In this document: positions 38,167 through 46,930 of the stretch, one piece after another
Layout: the number at the start of each line of letters is the position of its first letter
Numbering within the stretch: the first letter of the stretch is position 1
Assembly: GCA_015295805.1 (NCBI GenBank)
Contig: DVEF01000093.1
Location: forward strand, 1-64,000
Source: Geminocystis sp. M7585_C2015_104
GTDB lineage: Bacteria > Cyanobacteriota > Cyanobacteriia > Cyanobacteriales > Cyanobacteriaceae
Reading direction: 5' to 3'
DNA length: 64,000 bases
Notes under the pieces: generated by a model
The model's database searches: none
Seen by the model: the letters and a program-made list of their open reading frames with translations, nothing else
What the model was told of the DNA's origin: nothing
Made by a program: the position numbers and the translations under genes

Positions 38167-38610
38167 TTAGTTTGAAACTGACAACTCCCCCCCGGTTTTA
38201 TTCTCATCCCTGTCACATAGTTCATTTTGGGGAAGAGGATGACGGTGGAATGAGTATTCCTCTACTATTTTATTGCCTAGCAGGTGTTCCTGGATGACCC
38301 TTTCAATCACTTCTGGTGTTGCCTTACGATACCACACCCCCTCCGGATAGACCAACAAAATTGGCCCCTCCTGACATACCCTTAGACAATTAGCTTTAGT
38401 CCGAAATACACACCAGTCTCTCCCCCCAGTGGGGGTGTCTAGCTTTAATTCCGTTAGTCTTCTCTTGAGATACTCCCACGATTCTAGGCTTTCTTCCCTA
38501 CTACAACACTTGGGTTTAGTTTGGTCACAGCACAGGAATATATGTCTGTTTATGGACTGTAGTCCCAGTTGTTTTACACATTCCCTTAGTGTTGAACATT
38601 CTTGTTCCAT
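38167..38610 (-). CDS. Thioredoxin-like [2Fe-2S] ferredoxin
   Basis: A 147-residue protein of the thioredoxin-fold ferredoxin family. Cysteines C27, C28, C35, C36, C75 and C79 include the expected cluster ligands ([11 protein letters not shown] and [11 protein letters not shown]). [20 protein letters not shown] is the typical C-terminal part. It could serve as an electron carrier or sensor. It lies 18 bases upstream of the response regulator on the same strand, forming a ferredoxin-regulator-CobW unit. Confidence 0.88.
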   Translation of the reverse strand: MEQECSTLRECVKQLGLQSINRHIFLCCDQTKPKCCSREESLESWEYLKRRLTELKLDTPTGGRDWCVFRTKANCLRVCQEGPILLVYPEGVWYRKATPEVIERVIQEHLLGNKIVEEYSFHRHPLPQNELCDRDENKTGGELSVSN

Positions 38611-38700
38611 AACCCTCCCCTTTTCCTCTTCTAGGGTTTTATTATACCCCTGTTTTCCCTTTTTCCCCCGTCAGGAAAGCCAAAGAATGTCCCATAGCCC

Positions 38701-38730
38701 TTGACAAGTTCCCGTTTTTTGATGTACAAT
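38701..38730 (+). promoter_or_regulatory. Near-consensus sigma-70 promoter
   Basis: TTGACA (38701-38706) and TACAAT (38725-38730) are separated by 18 bases on the plus strand, in the gap between two minus-strand genes. No plus-strand protein gene follows. The downstream DNA is rich in short hairpins. Confidence 0.5.
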
Positions 38731-38800
38731 GGCGGCGGTGTGCCGCCTCTTGCCCATCCGTGGTGATGGGAGGGTGTGGCCTTGTGTTTTTTCAAGGAAG
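38731..38800 (+). ncRNA. Candidate small RNA with three hairpins
   Basis: Directly downstream of a near-consensus promoter are three potential stems. They are GGCGG/CCGCC near 38734-38747, CCCATC/GATGGG with a 6-base loop near 38753-38770, and CCTTG/CAAGG around a T6 run at about 38780-38798. The last could end transcription, although a T-rich loop is not a classical terminator. The transcript would run towards the 3' end of the opposite-strand zinc-ribbon gene. I recognise no known RNA family. Confidence 0.3.
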
Positions 38801-38847
38801 AAAATACCCAAATCCTAGTACCCCTTAAGGTCCCAAATTACCACCCC

Positions 38848-39018
38848 CTACTCGGTGTTTTCCAGGAGGGAACCGCAAATGGGACAACAAGGGCCACTGA
38901 GGCAGTCGAAGCAAATCAGGTGAGCCCGGCCATAGGTATTCTGACAACGCTTGGCCCACTGATAGTCACTATAGGAAAGCTCCTTGCCACAACGATCGCA
39001 GCGGGGACTGTTCCACAT
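38848..39018 (-). CDS. Small zinc-ribbon protein of 56 residues
   Basis: A short gene on the minus strand. It starts at the ATG at 39018 and encodes CDRCGKELSYSDYQWAKRC near the N-terminus, then CFDC and CCPICG. The CxxC pairs at C7/C10, C36/C39 and C45/C48, plus C25 and C44, indicate one or two zinc ribbons. It lies 88 bases downstream of mgtC on the same strand. The longer plus-strand open frame over the same DNA (38776-39060) is its shadow. The function is unknown. Confidence 0.7.
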   Translation of the reverse strand: MWNSPRCDRCGKELSYSDYQWAKRCQNTYGRAHLICFDCLSGPCCPICGSLLENTE

Positions 39019-39106
39019 AACCTAAACCAAAACCGGATTTACTATCTAATCCTAGTCTAATGGTCTGGGACTTATTGTAACAGGGAAAAAAATATTCTCC
39101 GGGCTG

Positions 39107-39814
39107 TCAGCCAAATTCCTGTTCAATAATACGCCAACGAATGGAAACAACCCCCGGCTCCAAACTTAAACGACTGACAATATTCTCCAAAAGAGCATCA
39201 TTTCTCTCCTGGCTAATCAATTCAGCCTCCACACTGACACAGTCGGGTTTGTTTTCCAAGTCCTCACTATAAAGAGAACGCAATTGTAACTTGCCACCGC
39301 CCATGGACTGGAGTAACAGGGCACGAACATGAGCCTCCACCTCTGCCCTACAAACGACATCACAACGGTAACACAGTTCTATCTCTGTTCCCTTGAGAGG
39401 TTGCTGATTAATGAGATAACCTAAAGGCCGCAGGAATAAGTTGGTGGCCAAAACCGATAAGGCTCCAAGGGTTGCCTGGGTCAAAAAACCAGCCCCTGCC
39501 AAGGCGCCAATGGCCGCCGCACACCACAAGGTAGCCGCCGTGTTTAACCCCCGCACGCTCAGTCCCTCCCTTAAAATTACACCACCCCCCAAAAAGCCAA
39601 TGCCAGACACCACCTGGGCGGCAATGCGAGTGGGGCTGGAATCTCCCGGCGTCAACACCGACAGCATCACAAATAAGGCTGCCCCTATGGCCACCAGGGT
39701 GTTAGTGCGCAAACCCGCCATTCTTTGCCGCCACTGTCGTTCCAAGCCAATGGCTGAACCCAGTAAAAACGCCACTATGAGGCGAACCACAAACTCTGTT
39801 AGTGTTAGCGTCAT
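39107..39814 (-). CDS. MgtC/SapB family membrane protein
   Basis: A 235-residue protein. Four or five N-terminal helices carry the family signatures LIVAFLLGSAIGLERQWRQR, TRIAAQVVSGIGFLGGGVIL and GLNTAATLWCAAAIGALAGAG. A cytoplasmic C-terminal domain (about 155-235) follows. MgtC proteins modulate Mg homeostasis and ATP synthase in pathogens. In cyanobacteria the role is not settled. No Mg transporter gene is adjacent. Confidence 0.92.
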   Translation of the reverse strand: MTLTLTEFVVRLIVAFLLGSAIGLERQWRQRMAGLRTNTLVAIGAALFVMLSVLTPGDSSPTRIAAQVVSGIGFLGGGVILREGLSVRGLNTAATLWCAAAIGALAGAGFLTQATLGALSVLATNLFLRPLGYLINQQPLKGTEIELCYRCDVVCRAEVEAHVRALLLQSMGGGKLQLRSLYSEDLENKPDCVSVEAELISQERNDALLENIVSRLSLEPGVVSIRWRIIEQEFG

Positions 39815-39884
39815 GGCACCCCTAGCCTAACAACAAACAGTTATCATGGTAGACCACAGACAGGGGAGGCAGAAAATGAGGAAA

Positions 39885-39913
39885 TTGTAAAAAAATGTAA
39901 ACTAGGTTAAGAT
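39885..39913 (+). promoter_or_regulatory. Sigma-70-like promoter of the DUF2605 unit
   Basis: TTGTAA and TAAGAT are separated by 17 bases, 45 bases upstream of the DUF2605 start. Confidence 0.5.
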
Positions 39914-39957
39914 GAAGACTAGAATAGTAGAATAAGAGTAAGAGGGCAAATAAGACT

Positions 39958-40290
39958 ATGCAACCGTCGCAGCCGTCGCAACCAACCGAAAAAGAGATTT
40001 TAGAGAAAATTTTAGCCCCCCTCCTAGAGGACTTCGTGTACTGGTTCAATAGAGCCTCCTGTTTGCTAGAATCGGAGAGGATGCCTTTTCTCACGGAAGA
40101 GGAACAGGAAGGGTTGTTGGCCAGACTAAGGCAAGCCAAGAAGGAGGTGGAAACGGCAATTATGCTATTTAGGGCCACCGGAGGACAGGTGGGAGTGGAC
40201 ACGAAGGCACTTCTACCCTGGCATAAGCTGGTGGCAGAATGTTGGGATGTGGCAAGAAGATGGCGGGAGTTAAAACAAGGCAGTTTCTAG
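39958..40290 (+). CDS. DUF2605 protein
   Basis: A 110-residue soluble helical protein typical of the cyanobacterial DUF2605 family (EKILAPLLEDFVYWFNRASC, FRATGGQVGVDTKALLPWHK). Its neighbour is DUF2973, 27 bases downstream; I recall the two families as commonly paired. The function is unknown. It is probably the first gene of a unit continuing through DUF2973, deoC and recO. Confidence 0.85.
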   Translation: MQPSQPSQPTEKEILEKILAPLLEDFVYWFNRASCLLESERMPFLTEEEQEGLLARLRQAKKEVETAIMLFRATGGQVGVDTKALLPWHKLVAECWDVARRWRELKQGSF

Positions 40291-40317
40291 TTCCATTCAT
40301 TAGTTATAACGGGAGTT

Positions 40318-40632
40318 ATGGCTGAGGAAAAGATGTTGCACCTGGTGTACATATTGGCTTTTACGGTGATTGCCTTCTTTGCCATTAGCAATCTAATCCG
40401 TAGCCTAGTCAGTATAAGTGTGGAATCCCAGAAAAGGGCCTGGATTAATAAGGGGGGAGGTGGAGGAGTTAGTGAAAAGGGAACGCACCCGGAATTGTTT
40501 GACAAAGAAGGGAAACCCATTGATGAACCTCTATTGGTGATTCGGTCAGTTTCCCTGGAAGAAGCGCGTCGGAAACTCGATTCCCTTTATGAATCATCCC
40601 CAGGAAACCCAGAAGACACCCAAAACTCGTAA
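40318..40632 (+). CDS. DUF2973 membrane protein
   Basis: A 104-residue protein with one N-terminal helix (LVYILAFTVIAFFAISNLI), a Gly-rich stretch and a conserved tail (HPELFDKEGKPIDEPLLVIR, SVSLEEARRKLDSLYESSPG). It belongs to cyanobacterial DUF2973. Met6 is an alternative start. It sits eight bases before deoC on the same strand. The function is unknown. Confidence 0.85.
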   Translation: MAEEKMLHLVYILAFTVIAFFAISNLIRSLVSISVESQKRAWINKGGGGGVSEKGTHPELFDKEGKPIDEPLLVIRSVSLEEARRKLDSLYESSPGNPEDTQNS

Positions 40633-40640
40633 ATTAGGAT

Positions 40641-41309
40641 ATGGGGCGTGAGGAGATTAATATAGCCGAATATATTGACCTTGCCATACTACAACCCACA
40701 GCCACCAGGGAAGATGTAAGGCGTGGCTGTGAGATTGCCATCAGGTACAACTTTCCGGCAGTGTGTGTTTACCCACAGGCGGTGAAACTGGCCAGAGAGT
40801 TGCTCCACAGGCAGAAAACGATAGTTTCCACGGTGATTGGCTTCCCCACCGGCAACACCACCCCCGGCTGCAAATTGTATGAGGCACAGGAAGCGGCAGA
40901 AAATGGCTCCGAGGAGTTGGAGGTGGTAATAAACCTGGGCTGGGCAAAAGAGGGCAAATGGGATTCAATTCATGAGGAAATAGCCACCATTGTAGAAGAA
41001 ACGGGTAAAAGAGTAAAGGCGATTCTGGAAACTAACCTGCTGACTGTAGAAGAGAAGAAAATGGCAGCAGAGGTATGTTTGGAAGCAGGAGTCGCCTTCT
41101 TGAAAACCAACACAGGCTGGTTTGGCGGCGCCAATGTGGAAGATGTAAGGCTGTTGGCAGAAATCGTTGGCGGGGCAGTGGGGATTAAAGCCGCTGGTGG
41201 CATTCGCGAATTGGGGCAAGCCTTGGCACTAATACAAGCCGGCGCCACCCGTTTGGGCACATCCCGAGGATTGGAGTTGGTGAAACAACAACAGCTACTC
41301 GACCAGTAA
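40641..41309 (+). CDS. deoC: Deoxyribose-phosphate aldolase
   Basis: Cleaves 2-deoxyribose-5-phosphate to glyceraldehyde-3-phosphate and acetaldehyde. The 222-residue TIM barrel has the Schiff-base Lys155 ([12 protein letters not shown]) and the second catalytic Lys in GIKAAGGIR. The position matching E. coli Asp102 (EVDVV) is Glu94 here (ELEVV), a conservative but catalytically relevant change. The stop codon abuts the recO start with no gap, so the two are co-translated. Confidence 0.95.
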   Translation: MGREEINIAEYIDLAILQPTATREDVRRGCEIAIRYNFPAVCVYPQAVKLARELLHRQKTIVSTVIGFPTGNTTPGCKLYEAQEAAENGSEELEVVINLGWAKEGKWDSIHEEIATIVEETGKRVKAILETNLLTVEEKKMAAEVCLEAGVAFLKTNTGWFGGANVEDVRLLAEIVGGAVGIKAAGGIRELGQALALIQAGATRLGTSRGLELVKQQQLLDQ

Positions 41310-42107
41310 ATGAGTAATGTTTTTGAAACCAAAGGGATTATACTGAGACGGAAGGCGTTGGGGGAAGAGGATGTGCTAGTTACCTTTCTGTCTCCTAGCC
41401 TGGGGTTGAAAAAAGCCATAGCGCCCGGGGCAAAGAAACACAAATCCCCCCTAAGAGGCAAGACAGAATTGTTGTTGGAAAACAATTTCCTGTTGATAAG
41501 GGGACGGAGTCTAGACAAGATCAAGGAGATAGAAACGGAACAGTACTATCCCAGACTAAGAGAAAACATAGGCAAACTGGCAGCCAGTCAGTATCTAGCA
41601 GAGGTGGTGTTGCATCTGGCATTGAGCGGACAGTCCCAGGAGGAGTTGTATAATCTTTTCAGGGCCCATTTGAGGCGACTAGGAGACTTGAAACCACAGG
41701 ACTGGCTATTCCCCCATATAGCCCAGGCAATATATCATCTCCTAGCCCTCAGTGGTATAGCGCCGCAAGTATACAATTGTGTCTTCAGTCAGCGACCCAT
41801 AACCCCCAATTTTGACAAACCAGGGTGGCGTGTGGGATTTTCCTTTGCCGGTGGGGGAATCAGTGAGTGTTTTAGACAAGAAAGTTCATATGCACTGGTA
41901 GAAGAGGAATTAAATGCCTTAGAATTGGCGTTATTACAGGCCCTACCCCAGCCCTTTCTCCCAGCAGGATTCCTCCACTGTGATGACTTGTTGTTGAGAA
42001 GGAGTTGGCAAAAAATAGAGAACCTTTTGAAAAACTATCTACAATGGTATCTAGGCTTCAAAATCCGTTCCGCCGAGGTACTAGCAGACATTTTGATGGA
42101 GTTTTAA
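41310..42107 (+). CDS. recO: DNA repair protein RecO
   Basis: A 265-residue recombination mediator of the RecFOR pathway. The N-terminal OB-fold begins FETKGIILRRKALGEEDVLV. A helical domain includes LAASQYLAEVVLHLALSGQ, and the C-terminal part ends GFKIRSAEVLADIL. The CxxC zinc motifs of some RecO proteins are not evident. It begins immediately after the deoC stop. The following 178 bases include an imperfect GGAGG/CCTCC hairpin (about 42170-42210) with T-rich loop and flank, possibly the terminator. Confidence 0.93.
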   Translation: MSNVFETKGIILRRKALGEEDVLVTFLSPSLGLKKAIAPGAKKHKSPLRGKTELLLENNFLLIRGRSLDKIKEIETEQYYPRLRENIGKLAASQYLAEVVLHLALSGQSQEELYNLFRAHLRRLGDLKPQDWLFPHIAQAIYHLLALSGIAPQVYNCVFSQRPITPNFDKPGWRVGFSFAGGGISECFRQESSYALVEEELNALELALLQALPQPFLPAGFLHCDDLLLRRSWQKIENLLKNYLQWYLGFKIRSAEVLADILMEF

Positions 42108-42285
42108 CCCGCTTTTCCTAATCCCGGCAGGGCTGGAGATTTAGCCCCACGAAAACAAAAATTTTTCAAAGGAGGATTGGTGTTTTTTTGTTCAAATTCT
42201 CCTCCTAATTTTCTTTGGGAGAAAGATGTGGTAGAATTGTCCAACGGGATTCCCTAAAAAAGGGCAAATATTATTCTAAAAAACA

Positions 42286-43620
42286 ATGAAAATGCCTACA
42301 GATTCCCTAGAAAAAAAAGAAGAATACGATAAACTCTTGAGAGAAGGGCCTAAGGAAACAGATAATGAAATAATGAATGTAATAAAAAATGCCAATTTTC
42401 TGCTCCTCTGGTTGGGACAGGTTTTCTCACAACTGGCAGACAAAATCTACCTGGTATTGATGATTGGGATAATTAAAACCTATTTTCAACAACCAGGGGA
42501 AAGTATCAGCGGCAAAGTATCCATGGTGATGATCGCCTTCACCATCCCAGCGATTCTCTTCGGGAGTCTGGCGGGGGTATACGTGGATCGTTGGTCAAAG
42601 AAAATGGTATTAGTAACATCCAATTTGGGAAGAGGGTTGTTAGTACTAATTATCCCTTTGTGTCTGTCGTGGCAAACAACCCATCTTAAACTGTTTTCTC
42701 TGCCATGGGGATTCTGGCTTACTCTGTTGGTAACATTTTGTGTTTCTACTTTGACACAGTTTTTCGCACCAGCCGAACAAGCGACAATACCGCTAATTGT
42801 CAGGAGGAAAGACCTATTAGCAGCTAACTCCATTTACACTACCACCATGATGGGGATGTTAATTGTGGGTTTTGCCATAGGACAGCCCCTATTAACAATG
42901 GCAGACACCCTACCCCTTCCCCACGGGAGAGAATTACTGGTAGGAGGATGTTATCTGACAGCAGGGGGGATACTGACACTTTTATACTTTAGGGAAACTA
43001 AAAAACATCTTCAAACCAGTGAAATTCACCTATGGCAGGACATCAAGGAGGGAATAGAATACCTGAAGGCTAACCCCATTGTTAGATACGCAATAATACA
43101 GCAAATACTACTTTTTTCCCTTTTTGCAGCTCTAGCAGTGTTGGCAGTGCCAATGGCGGAAAAGATACCGGGGATGAGAGCGGAAGAATTTGGGTATCTG
43201 TTGGCGGCTACAGGGGTAGGGGTGGCTATGGGCGCTGCATTTGTGACTCAACAAGGGAAACTAATACCCTATTCCCGTCTCAGTTTTTGGGGCTTTGTGG
43301 GTATGGGTGGTAGTCTGTTGGTGTTGCCTGTGGTGATGAACAGTCTAGTGTCCACTCTTATAATCACCGTAGTCTTGGGATTTTCTGCCTCTTTTGTAGG
43401 AGTGCCCATGCAAACCACCATCCAGGTGGAAACCCCTCCCAACAAGAGGGGAAAAGTCTTCGGTTTACAGAATAACGCCGTGAACATTGCCCTTTCTTTG
43501 CCCTTGGCTTTGGCGGGGGTAGCAGAGACCTATTTTGGCCTAAGATGGGTATTGTTATTTCTCGCCTGCCTAGCAACTTCCGGTGTTACTTTTAGTATTA
43601 TGGTACCAGACTCCCGCTAG
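42286..43620 (+). CDS. Major facilitator superfamily transporter
   Basis: A 444-residue MFS protein with about 12 helices after a 35-residue charged N-terminus. The family loop between helices 2 and 3 is GVYVDRWSKKMVLVTSNLGR. It resembles the enterobactin-exporter/macrolide-efflux branch (MFS_3), with PLIVRRKDLLAANSI and VEVPMQ-like VGVPMQTTIQVETPPNKRGK. The substrate is unknown. It stands alone as a unit. Confidence 0.88.
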   Translation: MKMPTDSLEKKEEYDKLLREGPKETDNEIMNVIKNANFLLLWLGQVFSQLADKIYLVLMIGIIKTYFQQPGESISGKVSMVMIAFTIPAILFGSLAGVYVDRWSKKMVLVTSNLGRGLLVLIIPLCLSWQTTHLKLFSLPWGFWLTLLVTFCVSTLTQFFAPAEQATIPLIVRRKDLLAANSIYTTTMMGMLIVGFAIGQPLLTMADTLPLPHGRELLVGGCYLTAGGILTLLYFRETKKHLQTSEIHLWQDIKEGIEYLKANPIVRYAIIQQILLFSLFAALAVLAVPMAEKIPGMRAEEFGYLLAATGVGVAMGAAFVTQQGKLIPYSRLSFWGFVGMGGSLLVLPVVMNSLVSTLIITVVLGFSASFVGVPMQTTIQVETPPNKRGKVFGLQNNAVNIALSLPLALAGVAETYFGLRWVLLFLACLATSGVTFSIMVPDSR

Positions 43621-43695
43621 GGGGAACTATTGGTTACTCCTCTACTTCATACTAGGTAGTAGGGATATTGTCTGCCTTATTCTTCTGAGCAGATT

Positions 43696-44157
43696 ATGAC
43701 AAGGACAATGAAAAAGTCTTCTCATAGTTTACTGGTTGGTGGCCTTGTAGGCATGGCGGTTGCCCTTAATCTCCTCCCGGTGACTAGATTTCCCCTCTCT
43801 TCTACTTCCGTTTTGGCACAGACACAGGAGATTACTGAAGAACAGTTGCGAAAATACGCCAAAGCTGTCATTGCCATTGAGAATCTTAGAAAGGCCACCT
43901 ATGCTAGTATAGAGAACATAGTGGGTTCTAATGCCTCTTTATCTGTTTCCTGTGATCAAAAAAAGAGTTTTAGTCAACTGCCCCCGGCTGCCCGCAATAT
44001 GGCGGAAGAATATTGTAATCAGTCAGAGGTTATTGTGAAAAATAATGGGCTAACTGTCAGTCAATTTAACCAGATTACCCAGCAGATAAAACAAAATCCC
44101 ACCCTCAAACAACGTCTCCAGAAGATAATTGAACAAATTCAACCCCCTGGAATGTAA
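43696..44157 (+). CDS. DUF4168 secreted protein
   Basis: A 153-residue protein with a signal peptide ending near residue 35 (STSVLAQ) and a mature helical DUF4168 domain (ITEEQLRKYAKAVIAIENLR, GLTVSQFNQITQQIKQNPTL). It is probably periplasmic or lumenal. The function of DUF4168 is unknown. An internal Cys pair is present (SVSCDQ, EYCNQ). It is followed by a 248-base gap before ado that holds no gene. Confidence 0.85.
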   Translation: MTRTMKKSSHSLLVGGLVGMAVALNLLPVTRFPLSSTSVLAQTQEITEEQLRKYAKAVIAIENLRKATYASIENIVGSNASLSVSCDQKKSFSQLPPAARNMAEEYCNQSEVIVKNNGLTVSQFNQITQQIKQNPTLKQRLQKIIEQIQPPGM

Positions 44158-44405
44158 GGCCGGTTAGACGAAACTGAATGGTAGCAGTAAAGGGCACTCT
44201 ATTGTACTATTTCAACTAATCAGTAGCTAGATAACATATCAGCAAATAAAATCGAATCAGAGCCCTAATTCCCTGAAAAAATCGACAACATGAGCGGAAA
44301 TTGTAATAAAATAATTCATCATCTTGCACTAGGGAAACACGACTGCCCAGGTCGTATATCTGCTGCACTAGTCTATAGACAAACTTAGAGGAGATTTGAG
44401 AATTT

Positions 44406-45098
44406 ATGCAACCGGTCAACGCTGCCACCATAGATTATACTAGTGACGTTTACAAAGATGCCTATAGTCGTATTAATGCCATTGTAATTGAAGGGGAACA
44501 GCAGGCTCACGACAACTATATTGACATAGCCCAATTACTTCCCCAATACCAAGAGGAATTAACCCGTTTGGCCAAGATGGAATCCCGTCACAGAAGGGGT
44601 TTTGAATCCTGTGGGCGGAATTTAGATGTCATTCCTGACATGGAGTTTGCCAAAAAATTTTTTGCCCAGTTACGGGAAAACTTCCAAAAAGCCAAGGCAG
44701 AGGGGAAAGTAGCCACCTGTCTGTTAATCCAGGCACTAATTATTGAAGCCTTTGCCATTGCCGCCTACAACATATATATTCCTGTAGCCGATCCCTTTGC
44801 CCGTAAAATCACAGAGGGAGTTGTCAAAGACGAGTATTTACATCTCAATTTTGGCGAAGAATGGTTAAAGGCCCACTTCCAGGAATGCAAAGCCGAATTG
44901 GAAGAGGCTAACCGCGAAAATCTGCCCCTGGTGTGGCAAATGTTAAACCAGGTGGAAAAAGACGCCAAAACCTTAGGTATGACAAAGGAAGAACTAGTAG
45001 AAGACTTTTTGATCAGCTATGGTGACGCCTTGGCCAATATTGGCTTTTCTACCCGTGAAATCATGAAAATGACCTCCCAGGGTTTAAAAGGCGCCTAA
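44406..45098 (+). CDS. ado: Aldehyde-deformylating oxygenase
   Basis: A 230-residue ferritin-like di-iron enzyme that converts fatty aldehydes to Cn-1 alkanes and formate with O2. All six ligands are present: E31, E59, H62, E114, E143 and H146, each one below the usual S. elongatus numbering. Motifs are [23 protein letters not shown] and [13 protein letters not shown]. In most cyanobacteria the acyl-ACP reductase gene (aar) follows directly; here the next gene is an opposite-strand RlpA homologue. Confidence 0.97.
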   Translation: MQPVNAATIDYTSDVYKDAYSRINAIVIEGEQQAHDNYIDIAQLLPQYQEELTRLAKMESRHRRGFESCGRNLDVIPDMEFAKKFFAQLRENFQKAKAEGKVATCLLIQALIIEAFAIAAYNIYIPVADPFARKITEGVVKDEYLHLNFGEEWLKAHFQECKAELEEANRENLPLVWQMLNQVEKDAKTLGMTKEELVEDFLISYGDALANIGFSTREIMKMTSQGLKGA

Positions 45099-45111
45099 CT
45101 GTTACACTCAG

Positions 45112-45158
45112 GGTTGGGTCAAAATACTCCCCTTGAATAGATGGAAAAAGACCCAACC
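45112..45158 (+). other. Long-loop inverted repeat after ado
   Basis: GGTTGGGTC (45112-45120) and GACCCAACC (45150-45158) are a perfect nine-base inverted repeat separated by 29 bases, 13 bases past the ado stop. No T-tract follows, so it may be an mRNA 3' stabiliser or a poor terminator. The remaining gap to 45389 holds no gene. Confidence 0.5.
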
Positions 45159-45389
45159 ATAAATGTTTGTGTTTCAATCAGGATTCAAGGCTACAAAGTC
45201 CCCCCCCTGTCGAGGGAGGTTTTGGGCACGGGAGGCTAACAGAGGAGGGGTGAGTTGTAGTCGGTTGTAGGGTTTTTATTGTCAACTGTCATTACAAACC
45301 AGCTGGGGGGAGAAGAATTCAATGCCCATCCTCACCCCGAATTCACAACCGAAACATTGACAGTGACAAACTTGTAGTTAGATTTTCCC

Positions 45390-46298
45390 TTACCTGCCTA
45401 TAACCTGAATGGTAACTGGTGCTATACCACTGGATTTTAAACCGAGAGCCCTCGCCGCCGCCGCCGACAGGTCAATGATTCGTCCTCGTTTTCTTGGCCC
45501 TCTGTCATTTATCCGTACTACAACAGAGCGACCATTACGGACATTAGTAACTCTGACAAGGGTGCCAAAAGGTAAAGAAGGGTGGGCGGCAGTATATTCA
45601 TGTTGGTTGAATCTTTGGCCACTGGCGGTGCGTCGTCCATGAAATCCGGGGCCATACCAAGAAGCTATGCCATGGGCAGCCTTTCTCAGATTCTTAACGG
45701 GGGCAAGGGGGTTAAAGTTATTTTTGACAACGGTTTTGGGTTGCCCTTGAATTTGTCTTAAGGGGGGGGCACCCCCCACTAGACGACGAAGACGATTAGT
45801 TAACTGTAAAGCATCCTCAGCAGAATTGTCAGTACTATCCGGCAAGATAGTGTGTTGATTTAGTCTTATTAATTCCTCATTGCCAACTACGAGGGAATAG
45901 TCATTGTCAGCATTCCAAATAACATTGATTTGCGAGGCTACAGAAGGCTTATCCGAAATTGCTTCCAATTTCTCCGCCAATTTGACTGCACCATCTAAAG
46001 CGCCGCCATTGGGGGTTTCCAGAAACGTTAACAGAGGAGTATTTTGGTAGTATAAAGTTATGGCACCACGGTTTTGTAACTGGTGTCTATATAGTCTGGT
46101 GAAACGAAATTCTTTGATGGGCTCTGTGGCATTTCGTGCTAAAACATTTTCAACGGGGACTATTATTTTTTCCTGTTGCTTGGGGTAGTTTTTTGCTTCT
46201 ACTCCCTCAGGCGATTGTCCGGTAATTCCTATGCTAATTAGTGTTGTTAAGACTGAGCCTTTAGCAACTTTAGTAAAAAATTTCTCGTTCATGGTCAT
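45390..46298 (-). CDS. RlpA-like septal/cell-wall protein (DPBB domain)
   Basis: A 302-residue protein with an N-terminal signal-like segment (SVLTTLISIGITGQSPEGV), a variable middle and a C-terminal double-psi beta-barrel. The barrel has GIASWYGPGFHGRRTASG, FGTLVRVTNVRNGRSVVVRI and NDRGPRKRGRIIDLS. The catalytic Asp/His-type residues of RlpA lytic transglycosylases appear present. There is no SPOR domain. A lipobox is not obvious, unlike E. coli RlpA. Its 630-base upstream region, shared divergently with purM, is very AT-rich and holds no gene. Confidence 0.9.
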   Translation of the reverse strand: MTMNEKFFTKVAKGSVLTTLISIGITGQSPEGVEAKNYPKQQEKIIVPVENVLARNATEPIKEFRFTRLYRHQLQNRGAITLYYQNTPLLTFLETPNGGALDGAVKLAEKLEAISDKPSVASQINVIWNADNDYSLVVGNEELIRLNQHTILPDSTDNSAEDALQLTNRLRRLVGGAPPLRQIQGQPKTVVKNNFNPLAPVKNLRKAAHGIASWYGPGFHGRRTASGQRFNQHEYTAAHPSLPFGTLVRVTNVRNGRSVVVRINDRGPRKRGRIIDLSAAAARALGLKSSGIAPVTIQVIGR

Positions 46299-46873
46299 AG
46301 TCCTTTTCTGGGTGTGATTCAGCGTGTGTCTTTTGGTTTTGTTTCCGAGGGGGTTAAAATCTCTCCCCCTCTATTTTTTTCTCTCATTGCCCCCTTCTTT
46401 CGACTTAAACTAAATTAACACAACCACCTTTATCGATGTTTAATTATTTCTTATACATCTCATTTTGTATTATTTTTTGTTTTTATTTTTATTGCTTTTT
46501 ATCGCTAAATAAGAGAGAATGGATAGTTTGTACTTTTTTTCAAAAGCCAGATTTAGTTTTAAAGAACTAATAGGTCAGTCTCCGCCATATTAGGGGATTC
46601 TATTCGCTCTCATTTTCAGAGCAATTGCCGAACAAGGGCCTAGGGAATATAAAAAGTTTCTCTTGTAAACTTAATATAAAAAGAAAATAAAAAATGACAC
46701 AAAAATGCTCATTATAAAGTTATAAGGGTTACTAATATAACTGAATAGAAAAGGAAAAAATAGAGTTCAAGCCAACACAAATGGGGAAATTGGACAGGGG
46801 GGAAGAGGAGTGATATCATCTAATTGTAAAGAAATTGTCAAAAAACTGGGCAGTTACAATAAGAAATTTTGAT

Positions 46874-46903
46874 CTGTCAGAGGGCAAACTGATAGGGTAT
46901 AAA
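46874..46903 (+). promoter_or_regulatory. Possible purM promoter
   Basis: CTGTCA and TATAAA are separated by 18 bases, 27 bases before the purM start. The match is moderate. Further upstream an ATTGTAA/TTACAAT inverted pair brackets about 46823-46860. Confidence 0.35.
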
Positions 46904-46930
46904 GAAAATTTATAGAAGGGAGCTGTACAA

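Noticed and set aside
38776-39060. 94-codon plus-strand frame
   Set aside because: It is the shadow of the opposite-strand zinc-ribbon gene, which has a far better protein composition.
46299-46930. c-di-AMP-type riboswitch upstream of the RlpA-like gene
   Set aside because: The region is AT-rich, and I could not see the conserved riboswitch cores on the minus strand.
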